From Anaerolineaceae bacterium UBA6073 (GTDB lineage Bacteria > Chloroflexota > Anaerolineae > Anaerolineales > Anaerolineaceae): a stretch of 64,000 nt of DNA. The stretch spans positions 158,423-222,422 of the forward strand of contig DIXT01000020.1 of the NCBI GenBank assembly GCA_002436085.1, in the 5' to 3' direction. Below are positions 46,093 to 54,382 of this stretch, piece after piece. The first letter of the stretch is position 1. Every line of letters begins with the position of its first letter. The notes beneath the pieces were generated by a model. It saw nothing but the letters and a program-made list of their open reading frames with translations. It searched no databases and was not told where the DNA came from. Both the position numbers and the translations under genes were made by a program.

Positions 46093-47097
46093 ATGGCAGC
46101 ATTTTCACGTGAACTGGGCATTGACCTGGGCACCTTTAACACGCAAATCGCGGAAGGTAATCAGATTCTGGTGCAGGAACCGACCATTGTCGTGATTGTA
46201 ACCAACGAAATGAAACTGGTTGAGTACGGCACCACAGCCCTTGGTATGCTCGGCAGAGTGCCTGACTCCATTGAGGTTGTGCGCCCACTGCGCAACGGCG
46301 TTATCGCCGAGTACGAGCTGACTGAAAAATTGTTGGGCATCCTGATTAAGAAAGTCACTGGACCAACCATCTTTTTCCGTCCGCGCATCATTATCAGCGT
46401 CCCCTTCGGCATCACCAGCGTCGAACGCCGGGCAGTACAGGAAGCTGGTCTTGGCGCGGGCGGCCGGGAAGTGAACTGGATTCCTCAACCTCTGGCAGCC
46501 GCAATTGGCGTAGACTTGCCTATCAATACCCCGACCGGCAACATGATTATTTCCCTTGGCGGTGGAACCACCCAGGCCGCAGTCATCTCCATGACCGGTA
46601 TTGTCAGCGCGGAAACCTCACATGTAGCCGGGTTAAAACTGGATGACGCTATTAGCGCGTATGTCCGCAAGAAGTACGGCCTGATCATTGGGCAACCTAC
46701 CGCGGAAGCGCTAAAAATCCGCATTGGCGCTGCCATCCCCAGCGATGAAGAAAAAACCATGGAAATTCAGGGGCAGGATCAGGTAAGCGGGCTGCCTAAG
46801 CCGGTCAGCCTGACCACCAATGAAATCGTGGAAGCCATGCAAGCCCCGCTGGAAGAAATAGCTACTACCGCGAAACGCGTTTTAGAGAAGACTCCTCCAG
46901 AACTGATTTCAGATATCATCGACCGCGGCGTTGCCCTGTGCGGCGGAACTGCTCTGATGAAAGGCCTGGATAAATACCTGACCGTCGCCCTGGGCATTCC
47001 TGCGTACATCGTGGATAACCCGGTTACCTGCACGGTGGAAGGAACCGCCAAAGCCTTTGGGATGCTTGACCTCATCCTTCGAAGCCAGCAAAACTAA
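46093..47097 (+). CDS. mreB: MreB-family actin-like protein
   Basis: A 334-residue bacterial actin homologue. The phosphate-1 loop is ELGIDLGTFNTQIAEG, phosphate-2 MIISLGGGTTQAAVIS and the adenosine motif GVALCGGTALMKGLDKYL. In rods MreB guides cell-wall synthesis; here mreC, mreD and rodA are not adjacent, so its role in shape is inferred only. An isolated mreB next to a PH-like membrane protein is not the classic arrangement; a plasmid- or magnetosome-type actin is less likely because MreB spellings dominate. Confidence 0.9.
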   Translation: MAAFSRELGIDLGTFNTQIAEGNQILVQEPTIVVIVTNEMKLVEYGTTALGMLGRVPDSIEVVRPLRNGVIAEYELTEKLLGILIKKVTGPTIFFRPRIIISVPFGITSVERRAVQEAGLGAGGREVNWIPQPLAAAIGVDLPINTPTGNMIISLGGGTTQAAVISMTGIVSAETSHVAGLKLDDAISAYVRKKYGLIIGQPTAEALKIRIGAAIPSDEEKTMEIQGQDQVSGLPKPVSLTTNEIVEAMQAPLEEIATTAKRVLEKTPPELISDIIDRGVALCGGTALMKGLDKYLTVALGIPAYIVDNPVTCTVEGTAKAFGMLDLILRSQQN

Positions 47098-47105
47098 GAC
47101 CTGCC

Positions 47106-47870
47106 ATGGAAGCTCTGGAAGCCCCTGAACTCAAGCCTGATGCCATCTTCACCGACAGAAAGAATCGCCGCGTGCGCGCATGGCGCTTTGTTTTCAGTCT
47201 GCTTCTGCTTGCCAGTCTTGGAGCGTTCGCATATTTTGCCTGGCTCTGGTTTACGCCCCGCATTGCCAAATTCGGCCTGTCCATCCTTTGGGTGAATGGA
47301 AAAATTGTCCTGATCTTGCTGCCGTTTGTGCTGTTTTTACTGTTCTGGCTGCTTTTCGCTAATCTGCCGCGCAAAAAAACCATTGTTTCCCTGTCCGCGG
47401 ACGGTATCCGTAAAAAATCCGGGGGACAGGACCAGAAACTGCGCTGGGACTCTTTGGAAACACTGCGGATGATGCTTTCACGGGCGTATTTCCTCGGCAT
47501 CCCAGGCCGCCGGCGCGAACGCGTGGTGTTAACCGATGCGGTCGGGGACAAACTGACTTTCGACGCGCGCATGGACCGCTTCGATGAGCTCGTCAATCTT
47601 GTGCGCGAACGCTCTTTCCCAGCCCTTTACCAACTGTCGCAGGAACAGCTTTCCCGTGCGGGTACGCTTTCCTTTGGGGAGCTTGTCAGCTTGTCACCGG
47701 ACAGCTTGCGCATTCGGAAAACCGCCTTCTCCCTCGAGCAGCTGAAATCCGCAGCTATCAATAAAGGCTGGCTGAGAATAAAGTCGGAAAATGGCAGGAA
47801 AACACGCATCCGGGTGGATAAGCTAAATAATCCGGATGTGCTGCTGCACTTACTGGATAAACCGTCTTAA
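47106..47870 (+). CDS. Membrane protein with PH-like domain, function unknown
   Basis: A 254-residue protein with a short cytoplasmic N-terminus, two adjacent spans (about residues 26-50 and 59-88), then a soluble part with PH-like strands (LSADGIRKKSGGQDQKLRWDSLE; RERVVLTDAVGDKLTFDARMDRFDEL) and a second similar unit (FGELVSLSPDSLRIRKTAFSLEQL). This is the pattern of DUF6585/bPH-like proteins. It follows mreB by 8 nt, so the two may act at the membrane together. Its stop overlaps the rex stop by 4 nt (convergent). Confidence 0.65.
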   Translation: MEALEAPELKPDAIFTDRKNRRVRAWRFVFSLLLLASLGAFAYFAWLWFTPRIAKFGLSILWVNGKIVLILLPFVLFLLFWLLFANLPRKKTIVSLSADGIRKKSGGQDQKLRWDSLETLRMMLSRAYFLGIPGRRRERVVLTDAVGDKLTFDARMDRFDELVNLVRERSFPALYQLSQEQLSRAGTLSFGELVSLSPDSLRIRKTAFSLEQLKSAAINKGWLRIKSENGRKTRIRVDKLNNPDVLLHLLDKPS

Positions 47871-48496
47871 TCTTCCGTTTCCAGGTAATAAGTCAAGGTT
47901 TGCAGTTTGACTACCGGGTCAATGTTAATCACATGCACACTCTCAGGCACTTTAAGCACCAGTGGCGCGTAATTCAGAATTGCCTTGATTCCATAGGAAA
48001 CCAGCATGTCCGTCACATTCTGCGCGCATTCTGCTGGCACTGTGAGGATTGCTACCCGAATGTTGAGGAGCCTAAGGTCTTCCGCCAGGTTGCGCACGTC
48101 GCTGATCTTCAGTCCGCTGATCGTCGTACCGACTAAGTCGGGGTTATTGTCACAAGCCAGGACGATTTCAAAGCCCTTGCGGGCAAAGCCCTGGTACCTG
48201 AGCAATGCCTGCCCAAGGTTTCCTACGCCAATAATCACCACTGGCCAAATTTGGTTAAGATGCAAAATGGCGCGAAGGTTATCAATCAGGCTGATAACGT
48301 TGTAGCCGCTGCCTTGTTTACCGAAACCGCCGAAATACGAGAGGTCCTTACGAATTTGCGCAGCGGATACGTCCACCAGGTGCCCCAGCTCCGCAGAAGA
48401 CACAACGGCCTGGCCTTCCCTCAGGAGTTGGTTGAGCGCCTGCAGGTATACAGGAAGCCTCTCTATTACAATGTCCGGAATATTTTGTTTCTCCAT
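47867..48496 (-). CDS. rex: Redox-sensing transcriptional repressor Rex
   Basis: Dimeric repressor that leaves DNA when NADH rises, controlling fermentation and NADH-oxidising genes. The N-terminal winged helix reads RLPVYLQALNQLL...VSAAQIRKDLSYFGGFGKQGSGY, which is the family signature. The Rossmann domain holds GVGNLGQALLRYQG. Start ATG 48496 (209 residues) is preferred over an upstream ATG at 48526. It lies divergent to the Cys-Ala cassette, with 164 nt between. Which genes it controls cannot be shown here. Confidence 0.94.
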   Translation of the reverse strand: MEKQNIPDIVIERLPVYLQALNQLLREGQAVVSSAELGHLVDVSAAQIRKDLSYFGGFGKQGSGYNVISLIDNLRAILHLNQIWPVVIIGVGNLGQALLRYQGFARKGFEIVLACDNNPDLVGTTISGLKISDVRNLAEDLRLLNIRVAILTVPAECAQNVTDMLVSYGIKAILNYAPLVLKVPESVHVINIDPVVKLQTLTYYLETED

Positions 48497-48526
48497 GTGC
48501 CCTGCCCTTTGCTTTCTCTCGTCCAC

Positions 48527-48660
48527 CCGACAAGTTCGTAAATTGATGTTATCATCACATAAGATGCGTATATTATATTAGGTAATAAATCCAATGTACT
48601 GTTAAAATGTCCAATATTGTGATAATGTCCGCAATTACTGATTGTTAAAGGAGTGACAGG
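48527..48660. promoter_or_regulatory. Divergent intergenic region between rex and the Cys-Ala cassette
   Basis: AT-rich 134 bp with TGATG-N4-CATCA near 48543 and TTGTGATAATGTCCGCAA near 48618. The latter resembles a Rex operator in its left half only. GGAG at about 48650 serves the 48661 gene. Confidence 0.4.
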
Positions 48661-49029
48661 ATGAAAGCAGCCAGAACCATACTCTACATCGTCGCGGGGA
48701 TACTGATCGTGTTGTCGTTCCTGTTTATTCTCGGCGCGTTCAGCCCAACGGGAAGCACAAGCTGGCTGGTGGTCGGCATCGTCGGTCTGGCGATTGCATT
48801 TATTTTCATCATTATTGGCGCGCGGATCGGCGCAAAAGCTGCCGGCACGACCCAGAACATCTCCCTGAATGTGGATCTGCCTGGCAACGTGAAGATGGAC
48901 GCCATCAAGTGCATGTCTTGCGGCTCGCCGCTGGCAGCGGATGATATCAAGATGATTCAAGGCGCGCCCGTTGTGACCTGCCACAGCTGCGGGACTACCT
49001 ACCAATTGACCGAAGAACCGAAGTGGTAA
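48661..49029 (+). CDS. Two-span membrane protein with C-terminal zinc ribbon
   Basis: A 122-residue protein with two adjacent membrane spans (residues about 7-25 and 36-58), a short linker and a CxxC...CxxC zinc ribbon (CMSCGSPL and CHSCGTTY). Start is supported by AAAGGAG 8 nt upstream. It ends 5 nt before the DUF2207-like gene with the Cys-Ala tail, so it is likely the first gene of that operon. Its role is unknown; its ribbon may bind nucleic acid or metal, or help assembly of the neighbour. Confidence 0.72.
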   Translation: MKAARTILYIVAGILIVLSFLFILGAFSPTGSTSWLVVGIVGLAIAFIFIIIGARIGAKAAGTTQNISLNVDLPGNVKMDAIKCMSCGSPLAADDIKMIQGAPVVTCHSCGTTYQLTEEPKW

Positions 49030-49034
49030 CAAGC

Positions 49035-50792
49035 ATGAAAAAACTAAACATCCTCATTCTTTTTCTGGTGCTGGTTGCTGGGTTATTTTTTCCTGCAGCA
49101 GTTTCCGCCCAGACTTACCGCTTTACGGTGAGCGAGTATGAAGTGGAAGCTTACCTGGAACAGGACGGCAGCCTGACCTTGCGTTATTTAATGGTGTTCG
49201 ACAACGATCCTTCCGCGGATCCGATTGACTTCATCGACCTCGGCCTGCCGATCGCCCAATACAGCCTCAAAAACATCACCGGCACGATAAACGGTCAAGC
49301 TATTCCAAAGATTGGCGATTCGGCCTACGTAAACGGCGCGGAACTTGCCCTCCAGGAACTGGCCATTCAGCCGGGCGAGACGGGCACGGTCATTGCCACT
49401 GTGACCGGTATCACAGGGGTGCTCTTCCCCTATGACCAGGCTGATCGCGAAAACTACATCAATTTCCAGTTCTCCCCCAACACTTTTGGCGCGGAGTACG
49501 ACCGTTCCACAGCGACAAAGTACCGCATGACCATCGTGCTTCCGCCTGGGGTTGGGGTTAACGATGGGGTTTATTACCCTCCTTCCGGCTGGCCGGGAAG
49601 CGATACTCCCGAGGCCTCCACAACCCAGGATGGACGCGTGTACTACTCCTGGTACACCGAAAACGCGAACGCACACAGCGACTACAACTTTGGCGCAGCT
49701 TTTCCCGCATCTGTTGTGCCTGCCGGCGCGGTCATCAGCAAGGAAGAGTATGCACAGCAGGAAGAGGAAACTTCTTCAGGCTCTGGTTTTTCATTTGACC
49801 TCGGAGCAATTTTCTGCTGCGGGGGCAGCTTGATTTTTGGAGCTGTCACCGTTCTCGGAATTATCAAAGGCGCTAAAGCAGAAAGCAAACGCAAGATGGC
49901 GTACATGCCCCCCAAAATTTCGATCGAAGGGCAGGGCATCAAGCGCGGACTGACCGCGGTAGAAGCCGGCATCCTCATGGAAGAACCCCTCGATAAAATC
50001 CTGACCTTGATCATGTTCGGGCTGCTGAAAAAAGAAGCCATCACGATTACCCAGAAAGACCCACTCACAATCAAAGCGAGCGAACCACTTCCGGAAGGTC
50101 TCTATGACTATGAAAAAGGCTTCATTTTGGCTTTTCTGAATGAAAAGCTTCCTGAAAGAAAAAGGGCGCTGCAAACCACGATCATTGATCTGGTCAACAG
50201 CGTGACCGCGAAGATGAAAGGCTTCAGCAAAGCGGAAACCGTTGCCTACTACAAAGATATCATCACCCGCGCCTGGAAAGCTGTTCAGGACGCGGACACG
50301 CCTGAGATTAAGAGCGCGCAATACGACCATACCCTCGAATGGACGATGCTGGACAAGGACTTCAACACCAAAACTGAGCAGACCTTCTCCGGCGGTCCGG
50401 TCATTGTGCCGATGTGGTGGCCGCGCTACAACCCCGGTTGGCAGCCTGCCGCACAAACCAGCGGCGGCGGCGGAGGCCTGAGCATGCCTGCCAGCACTGG
50501 TACGAGCATTCCTTCCGGGGGCGGAAGCAAGCCTTCACTCTCCCTGCCAAATATTCCCGGCTCTGATTTTGCCGCTTCAATTATCAACGGCGCCTCAGGC
50601 ATGGCTGCCGGGGCCATCGGCGACCTGACCGGTTTTACCGGTGCGATAACCAGCAAGACCAACCCGATCCCGACCACAAGCTACAAAAGCGGGAGCGGCG
50701 GTTTTCGCGGCGGTGGCGGAGGCGGTCATTCCTGCGCGTGCGCTTGCGCCTGCGCGGGCTGCGCTTGCGCTTGTGCCGGCGGCGGCCGTTAA
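49035..50792 (+). CDS. Membrane-anchored DUF2207-like protein with Cys-Ala repeat tail (candidate RiPP-type substrate)
   Basis: A 585-residue exported protein. Signal peptide 1-26 (ending AAVSA-Q). Extracellular beta domain about 30-230 (DUF2207-like), a span at about 256-280 that has two adjacent Cys (FCCGGSLIFG), a cytoplasmic helical domain about 290-450, then a Gly/Ser-rich linker and a GGGGGG stretch. The last residues alternate Cys and Ala (Cys 567, 569, 571, 573, 576, 578, 580) and end AGGGR. Such tails are known beside radical SAM genes in other genomes (TIGR04222-type proteins; recalled, not checked). Downstream lie a radical SAM/SPASM enzyme, a PqqD-domain partner and a methyltransferase. 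Tail modification is inferred. Confidence 0.8.
   Translation: MKKLNILILFLVLVAGLFFPAAVSAQTYRFTVSEYEVEAYLEQDGSLTLRYLMVFDNDPSADPIDFIDLGLPIAQYSLKNITGTINGQAIPKIGDSAYVNGAELALQELAIQPGETGTVIATVTGITGVLFPYDQADRENYINFQFSPNTFGAEYDRSTATKYRMTIVLPPGVGVNDGVYYPPSGWPGSDTPEASTTQDGRVYYSWYTENANAHSDYNFGAAFPASVVPAGAVISKEEYAQQEEETSSGSGFSFDLGAIFCCGGSLIFGAVTVLGIIKGAKAESKRKMAYMPPKISIEGQGIKRGLTAVEAGILMEEPLDKILTLIMFGLLKKEAITITQKDPLTIKASEPLPEGLYDYEKGFILAFLNEKLPERKRALQTTIIDLVNSVTAKMKGFSKAETVAYYKDIITRAWKAVQDADTPEIKSAQYDHTLEWTMLDKDFNTKTEQTFSGGPVIVPMWWPRYNPGWQPAAQTSGGGGGLSMPASTGTSIPSGGGSKPSLSLPNIPGSDFAASIINGASGMAAGAIGDLTGFTGAITSKTNPIPTTSYKSGSGGFRGGGGGGHSCACACACAGCACACAGGGR
50709..50789 (+). other. Coding segment of the Cys-Ala tail, GC-rich micro-repeat
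   Basis: Alternating TGC/TGT and GCG/GCT/GCC codons encode residues 559-585. Codon choice varies between units, so the pattern is kept at protein level and is not simple DNA slippage. Confidence 0.8.
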
Positions 50793-50807
50793 TCGTTGAC
50801 ACGGCAT

Positions 50808-52160
50808 ATGGCTATTTCGTTTCTTTCCAAAAAGCTGATACTACCCGCCAGACCTGGTTTATACCAGTTCGATATTGCTGATAACGATTCGAAATCCCGC
50901 GTACATATCCGGCTGGATGAGGACGGCAGCGGGCTGCTGGTCGTGAATGCCAGCCGGGTTGTGCATCTCAACCCGACCGCGGTGCAGATGGCATACTACC
51001 ATCTCAGCAAAGCTGAAGAGAAAGAAGCCGTCCGCGCGCTCAGCAAGCTCTACAAAGCCCCAAAGAACCAGATTTCTGAGGACTACGCCAGGATTTCCAG
51101 CCAGGTGGACGCGTTGGTGGATGAGCAAAGCGGCCTTTGCCCGGTTTGCGATTTGGGGCTGGAGAAACACATGCCGTTTTCGGCGACACTTTCCGCGCCC
51201 TACCGCATGGATTTGGCGCTGACCTACCGCTGCAATAACAGCTGCGCCCACTGCTACAACGCCCGCCCGCGCAACTACCCGGAATTGGATACCAGGACCT
51301 GGAAAGAAATCCTGGACCGCGTTTGGGAACTGCGCATCCCGCATGTGGTCTTCACCGGCGGCGAACCTACCCTGCGCGACGACCTGGTTGAACTTGTCGC
51401 CTACGCGCAAGAGCTTGGCCTGGTAACAGGCCTGAACACCAACGCCAGGCGCCTCTCAAACCCCAAACTCATGCAAGACCTGGTCGCGGCCGGGCTTGAC
51501 CACGTGCAGATAACAGTGGAATCCCATAATCCGGCAGTGCACAACAGCATGGTGCGCGCTTCCGGAGCCTGGGATGAGACCGTGGCAGGCTTGCGCAACG
51601 CGGTCAGCTCCGGCATTTACCTGATGACCAACACCACGCTTTTGCAGGATAACGCCCAGGACCTTGAGGACATCCTCACCTTCTTGGCGGAAGAAAAAGT
51701 CCCGACCGTCGGGCTCAACGCGTTGATTTATTCCGGGCACGGAGCAACGGTGAACACCGGCCTGGCGGAAGCGGACCTGCCGCCCCTGCTGGAGCTTGCC
51801 AACCGGCTCACCCGCCAGCATAACCAGCGCCTGATCTGGTATACCCCGACCCAGTACTGCCACTTTAATCCCATCCTGCTTAGCCTGGGGATCAAAGGCT
51901 GCACCGCTGCGCTCTACAATATGTGCGTGGAACCCGACGGTCAGGTCATCCCCTGCCAGTCCTACTACGAAGCGCTTGGACATATTCTGGATGATGAATG
52001 GGAAACAATCTGGAATCATCCGCTTTCCCTTGAACTTCGCGAGCGAAAGAACATCCCCGAAGGCTGCCAACAGTGCGACTTTCTGGTGGAATGCGGCGGC
52101 GGCTGCCCTCTGGCGCGCGCGCATCAATCTGTTCACCCTATCACGGCAGATATTTTTTAG
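50808..52160 (+). CDS. Radical SAM/SPASM maturase with N-terminal PqqD-like domain
   Basis: A 451-residue iron-sulfur enzyme of the peptide-modifying type. Residues about 30-105 look like a PqqD/RRE domain that binds a substrate peptide (LLVVNASRVVHLNPTAVQMAYY). A CPVC pair (111-114) follows. The radical SAM cluster is Cys142-x3-Cys146-x2-Cys149 (RCNNSCAHCYN), then FTGGEPTLRDD. The SPASM end has MCVEPDGQVIPC and GCQQCDFLVECGGGC, fit for auxiliary clusters. Start ATG 50808 is 15 nt after the Cys-Ala protein gene. Likely act: forms thioether, C-C or similar links on the Cys-rich tail. The reaction is inferred. Confidence 0.85.
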   Translation: MAISFLSKKLILPARPGLYQFDIADNDSKSRVHIRLDEDGSGLLVVNASRVVHLNPTAVQMAYYHLSKAEEKEAVRALSKLYKAPKNQISEDYARISSQVDALVDEQSGLCPVCDLGLEKHMPFSATLSAPYRMDLALTYRCNNSCAHCYNARPRNYPELDTRTWKEILDRVWELRIPHVVFTGGEPTLRDDLVELVAYAQELGLVTGLNTNARRLSNPKLMQDLVAAGLDHVQITVESHNPAVHNSMVRASGAWDETVAGLRNAVSSGIYLMTNTTLLQDNAQDLEDILTFLAEEKVPTVGLNALIYSGHGATVNTGLAEADLPPLLELANRLTRQHNQRLIWYTPTQYCHFNPILLSLGIKGCTAALYNMCVEPDGQVIPCQSYYEALGHILDDEWETIWNHPLSLELRERKNIPEGCQQCDFLVECGGGCPLARAHQSVHPITADIF

Positions 52161-52170
52161 CGGAGGCACA

Positions 52171-53307
52171 ATGATCGACTTTATCAAGCGCTTATTCTCC
52201 AAAGAACCCGCTCACCTTCCCCTGGAATCTGGCTTTCACGCCTACCACAGCCCCAAGGATGACCCCGAACCCTACCGCCTGCACCTGAGAATTGAACCGG
52301 ACGGGGAAGGCGTGCTGATTGTCAACGCTTCCTCCGTCTTACACCTCAACCAGACCGCAACCGAATTTGCGTATTACCTGATAAAAGGTAAACAGGACGC
52401 TGAAATTACGCGCCTGGTCTCCGAACGTTTTTCCGCCCCGGCCGAAACCATTGCTGCGGATGTGGTCTCCTTCCACCAGCAGCTGCTGACCTTCGTCCGG
52501 AAAACGGATCAGGAACCCAATACCAATTTCGGCTTTGAACCCCACACGCAGTTTCAGGATATTTCAGCGCCGTACCGCCTTGACTGCTGCCTGACAGAAG
52601 CCTCTGAAGCATTGGCTGAGCCATCGCCGCTATCCGGTGAGTTGGATACACAGGCATGGAAAATAATCATCCGCAAAGCCTTCGACGCTGGCATCCCGCA
52701 GCTCGTTTTCTGGGGCGGCGAGCCCACCTTACGCGCTGACCTGCCGGAATTGCTGGCTTACTGCGAGGAACTGGGGCTGGTGACCGGTTTGGTGAGCCGC
52801 GGAACCAAACTGAACGATGAAGCTTATGTGAGCAAGCTGCTTGAATGCGGACTTGACCATCTTTTTGTGCCTTATCAGCCTGGCGACGACTTTCTGCTCT
52901 CCGCCCTGCGCCAAATCCTCCCGCTGGACCTGTACGCCTGCGTCGGACTGCTCCTTCATCCGGATACTGAAACCCGGCATACGATTGAAGAGCTCAAAGT
53001 CCTTGGCGTGAACGCCTTTACGCTCATTCCGCTGAGCGCTGACGCGGCACCGGCAATCGCGCAGGCGGAAGAAGCTATTCTTGAAACCGGACTCCCAATG
53101 ATTAACGACCTGCCGCTGCCGCTGGACCTGCGCGCTGCGCTCCCGCAGCAAAGCTTCACTGCCGCGCCGAACCCGGAAGCTGAATTTATTACCCTGGAAC
53201 TTGCCCCGAATGGCGAACTGCGCACGCTGCCGGTTTACAACAAATACCTCGGGAACCTGCTGACCGAAAGTTGGCGCGAAATCTGGAAGCGGCGCTACCA
53301 GGCTTAA
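52171..53307 (+). CDS. PqqD-domain protein with degenerate radical SAM fold
   Basis: A 378-residue paralogue of the preceding enzyme. It keeps the PqqD-like part (VLIVNASSVLHLNQTATEFAYY), the WGGEPTLRADL motif and the (beta-alpha) core order, but the CxxxCxxC is gone: the site reads APYRLDCCLTEASEALAE, and the C-terminal SPASM cysteines are missing. So it probably cannot hold the catalytic cluster. It may be a structural partner that presents the substrate, like other inactive subunits in RiPP systems. CGGAGG sits 4 nt before the ATG at 52171. Confidence 0.75.
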   Translation: MIDFIKRLFSKEPAHLPLESGFHAYHSPKDDPEPYRLHLRIEPDGEGVLIVNASSVLHLNQTATEFAYYLIKGKQDAEITRLVSERFSAPAETIAADVVSFHQQLLTFVRKTDQEPNTNFGFEPHTQFQDISAPYRLDCCLTEASEALAEPSPLSGELDTQAWKIIIRKAFDAGIPQLVFWGGEPTLRADLPELLAYCEELGLVTGLVSRGTKLNDEAYVSKLLECGLDHLFVPYQPGDDFLLSALRQILPLDLYACVGLLLHPDTETRHTIEELKVLGVNAFTLIPLSADAAPAIAQAEEAILETGLPMINDLPLPLDLRAALPQQSFTAAPNPEAEFITLELAPNGELRTLPVYNKYLGNLLTESWREIWKRRYQA

Positions 53308-53308
53308 C

Positions 53309-54049
53309 ATGAACATCCAAACCTGGCACTCCCGCTACGTTCTGCAAGCGCTTTGGACGGCAAAGCTGCGCCAATTTTTGCTCAACCAGGTCAACGCCCG
53401 GCCCGGAGAGCAAATTTTGGAGGTGGGCAGTGGGACGGGCGCGCTATTCCCTGATTTTGAGAGCCGCGGCCTGCGCGTGGTGGGGCTGGATTACAAACCC
53501 AAACGCTGCTTTTATTCGCTTCCATATAACAGTCAACGCACCGTCATTTGCGGGAACGCCTACGACATCCCGGCCGCCGACCACAGCTTTGACCTGAGCG
53601 TGTGCCATTACCTGCTGCTCTGGCTGAAGGAACCGGAGCGCGCGCTGGCGGAGATGGCGCGCGTTACCAAACAGGGCAGGCACATCATCGCCTTCGCAGA
53701 GCCGGACTATCAGTCCAGGATTGATTACCCGGAAATCTTCCAGAAAATCGGAGAGGTACAGAACCGCAGTCTGGAATTTCAGGGCGTGGACCTGAGCATC
53801 GGCCGCCGCATGGGGGCAATGTTCCGCAGCCTGGGTTTGAAGGATGTGAATGTGGGCTTGCTGGCGGGCGAATGGAAAGAACCCAGCCCGCAGGTCTTTG
53901 ACGCGGAATGGGACATTATTGCCTACGACTTGGGCGGACTGGCGCCGGTGGATGAGATTCTGGCGTTCAAGGCCCAAGCGCGCGAAACCTGGCTGAGCGG
54001 TCAGGCTTGCGTCTTTATCCCCACGTTTTACGCTTATGGGATGGTTTAA
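53309..54049 (+). CDS. SAM-dependent methyltransferase in the Cys-Ala cassette
   Basis: A 246-residue class I methyltransferase. Motif I is ILEVGSGTGALFPDFES, then LRVVGLDYKPKR; motif for the post-I Asp region is GNAYDIPAADHSFDLSVCHY, of the UbiE/Methyltransf_11 type. It begins 1 nt after the previous stop, so it is surely co-transcribed with the radical SAM pair. It may methylate the same substrate or a cofactor; neither is known. After it, a repeat-rich accessory region begins. Confidence 0.82.
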   Translation: MNIQTWHSRYVLQALWTAKLRQFLLNQVNARPGEQILEVGSGTGALFPDFESRGLRVVGLDYKPKRCFYSLPYNSQRTVICGNAYDIPAADHSFDLSVCHYLLLWLKEPERALAEMARVTKQGRHIIAFAEPDYQSRIDYPEIFQKIGEVQNRSLEFQGVDLSIGRRMGAMFRSLGLKDVNVGLLAGEWKEPSPQVFDAEWDIIAYDLGGLAPVDEILAFKAQARETWLSGQACVFIPTFYAYGMV

Positions 54050-54144
54050 CCAGAACACCGATCGCGCTGCTCGCGCCGGTCTCTTGAATGAGTGCGGGTT
54101 CTGACCGCAGATCTCCAGTCCGCATACCAATTGGACGTAGGCTG

Positions 54145-54284
54145 TAGGTTGGGTGCAGCGACGGAGGAGCGAAACCTAACAACTTTACCCAAAATTACGC
54201 ATGAACACGCCAACAAAATTCTGTTGGGTTGCGCTCCGATAGGTTACCTGCAAATAAAAGCCCGTTGACGCTCCACCCAAGCTA
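54145..54284 (+). repeat. 140-bp inverted-end repeat, copy 1
   Basis: Starts TAGGTTGGGTGCAGCGAC and ends CTCCACCCAAGCTA, the inverse of its start with one mismatch. Copies of equal length lie at 55808, 57675 and 58034. The interval 54050-54382 holds no gene; it also includes the GGTGTCCCCACCGTGCGCGG block. Confidence 0.85.
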
Positions 54285-54382
54285 CCAGTGTGTTCTCGTC
54301 GGTGTCCCCACCGTGCGCGGCCATTGACCGCAGGCCCCCTTTTTTTAAATAACCCTACAATTCCACTTTCTGCGAAACATCT

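Noticed and set aside
51976..52170. Longer N-terminus for the second PqqD protein
   Set aside because: The stretch overlaps the radical SAM gene in another frame; ATG 52171 has a CGGAGG site.
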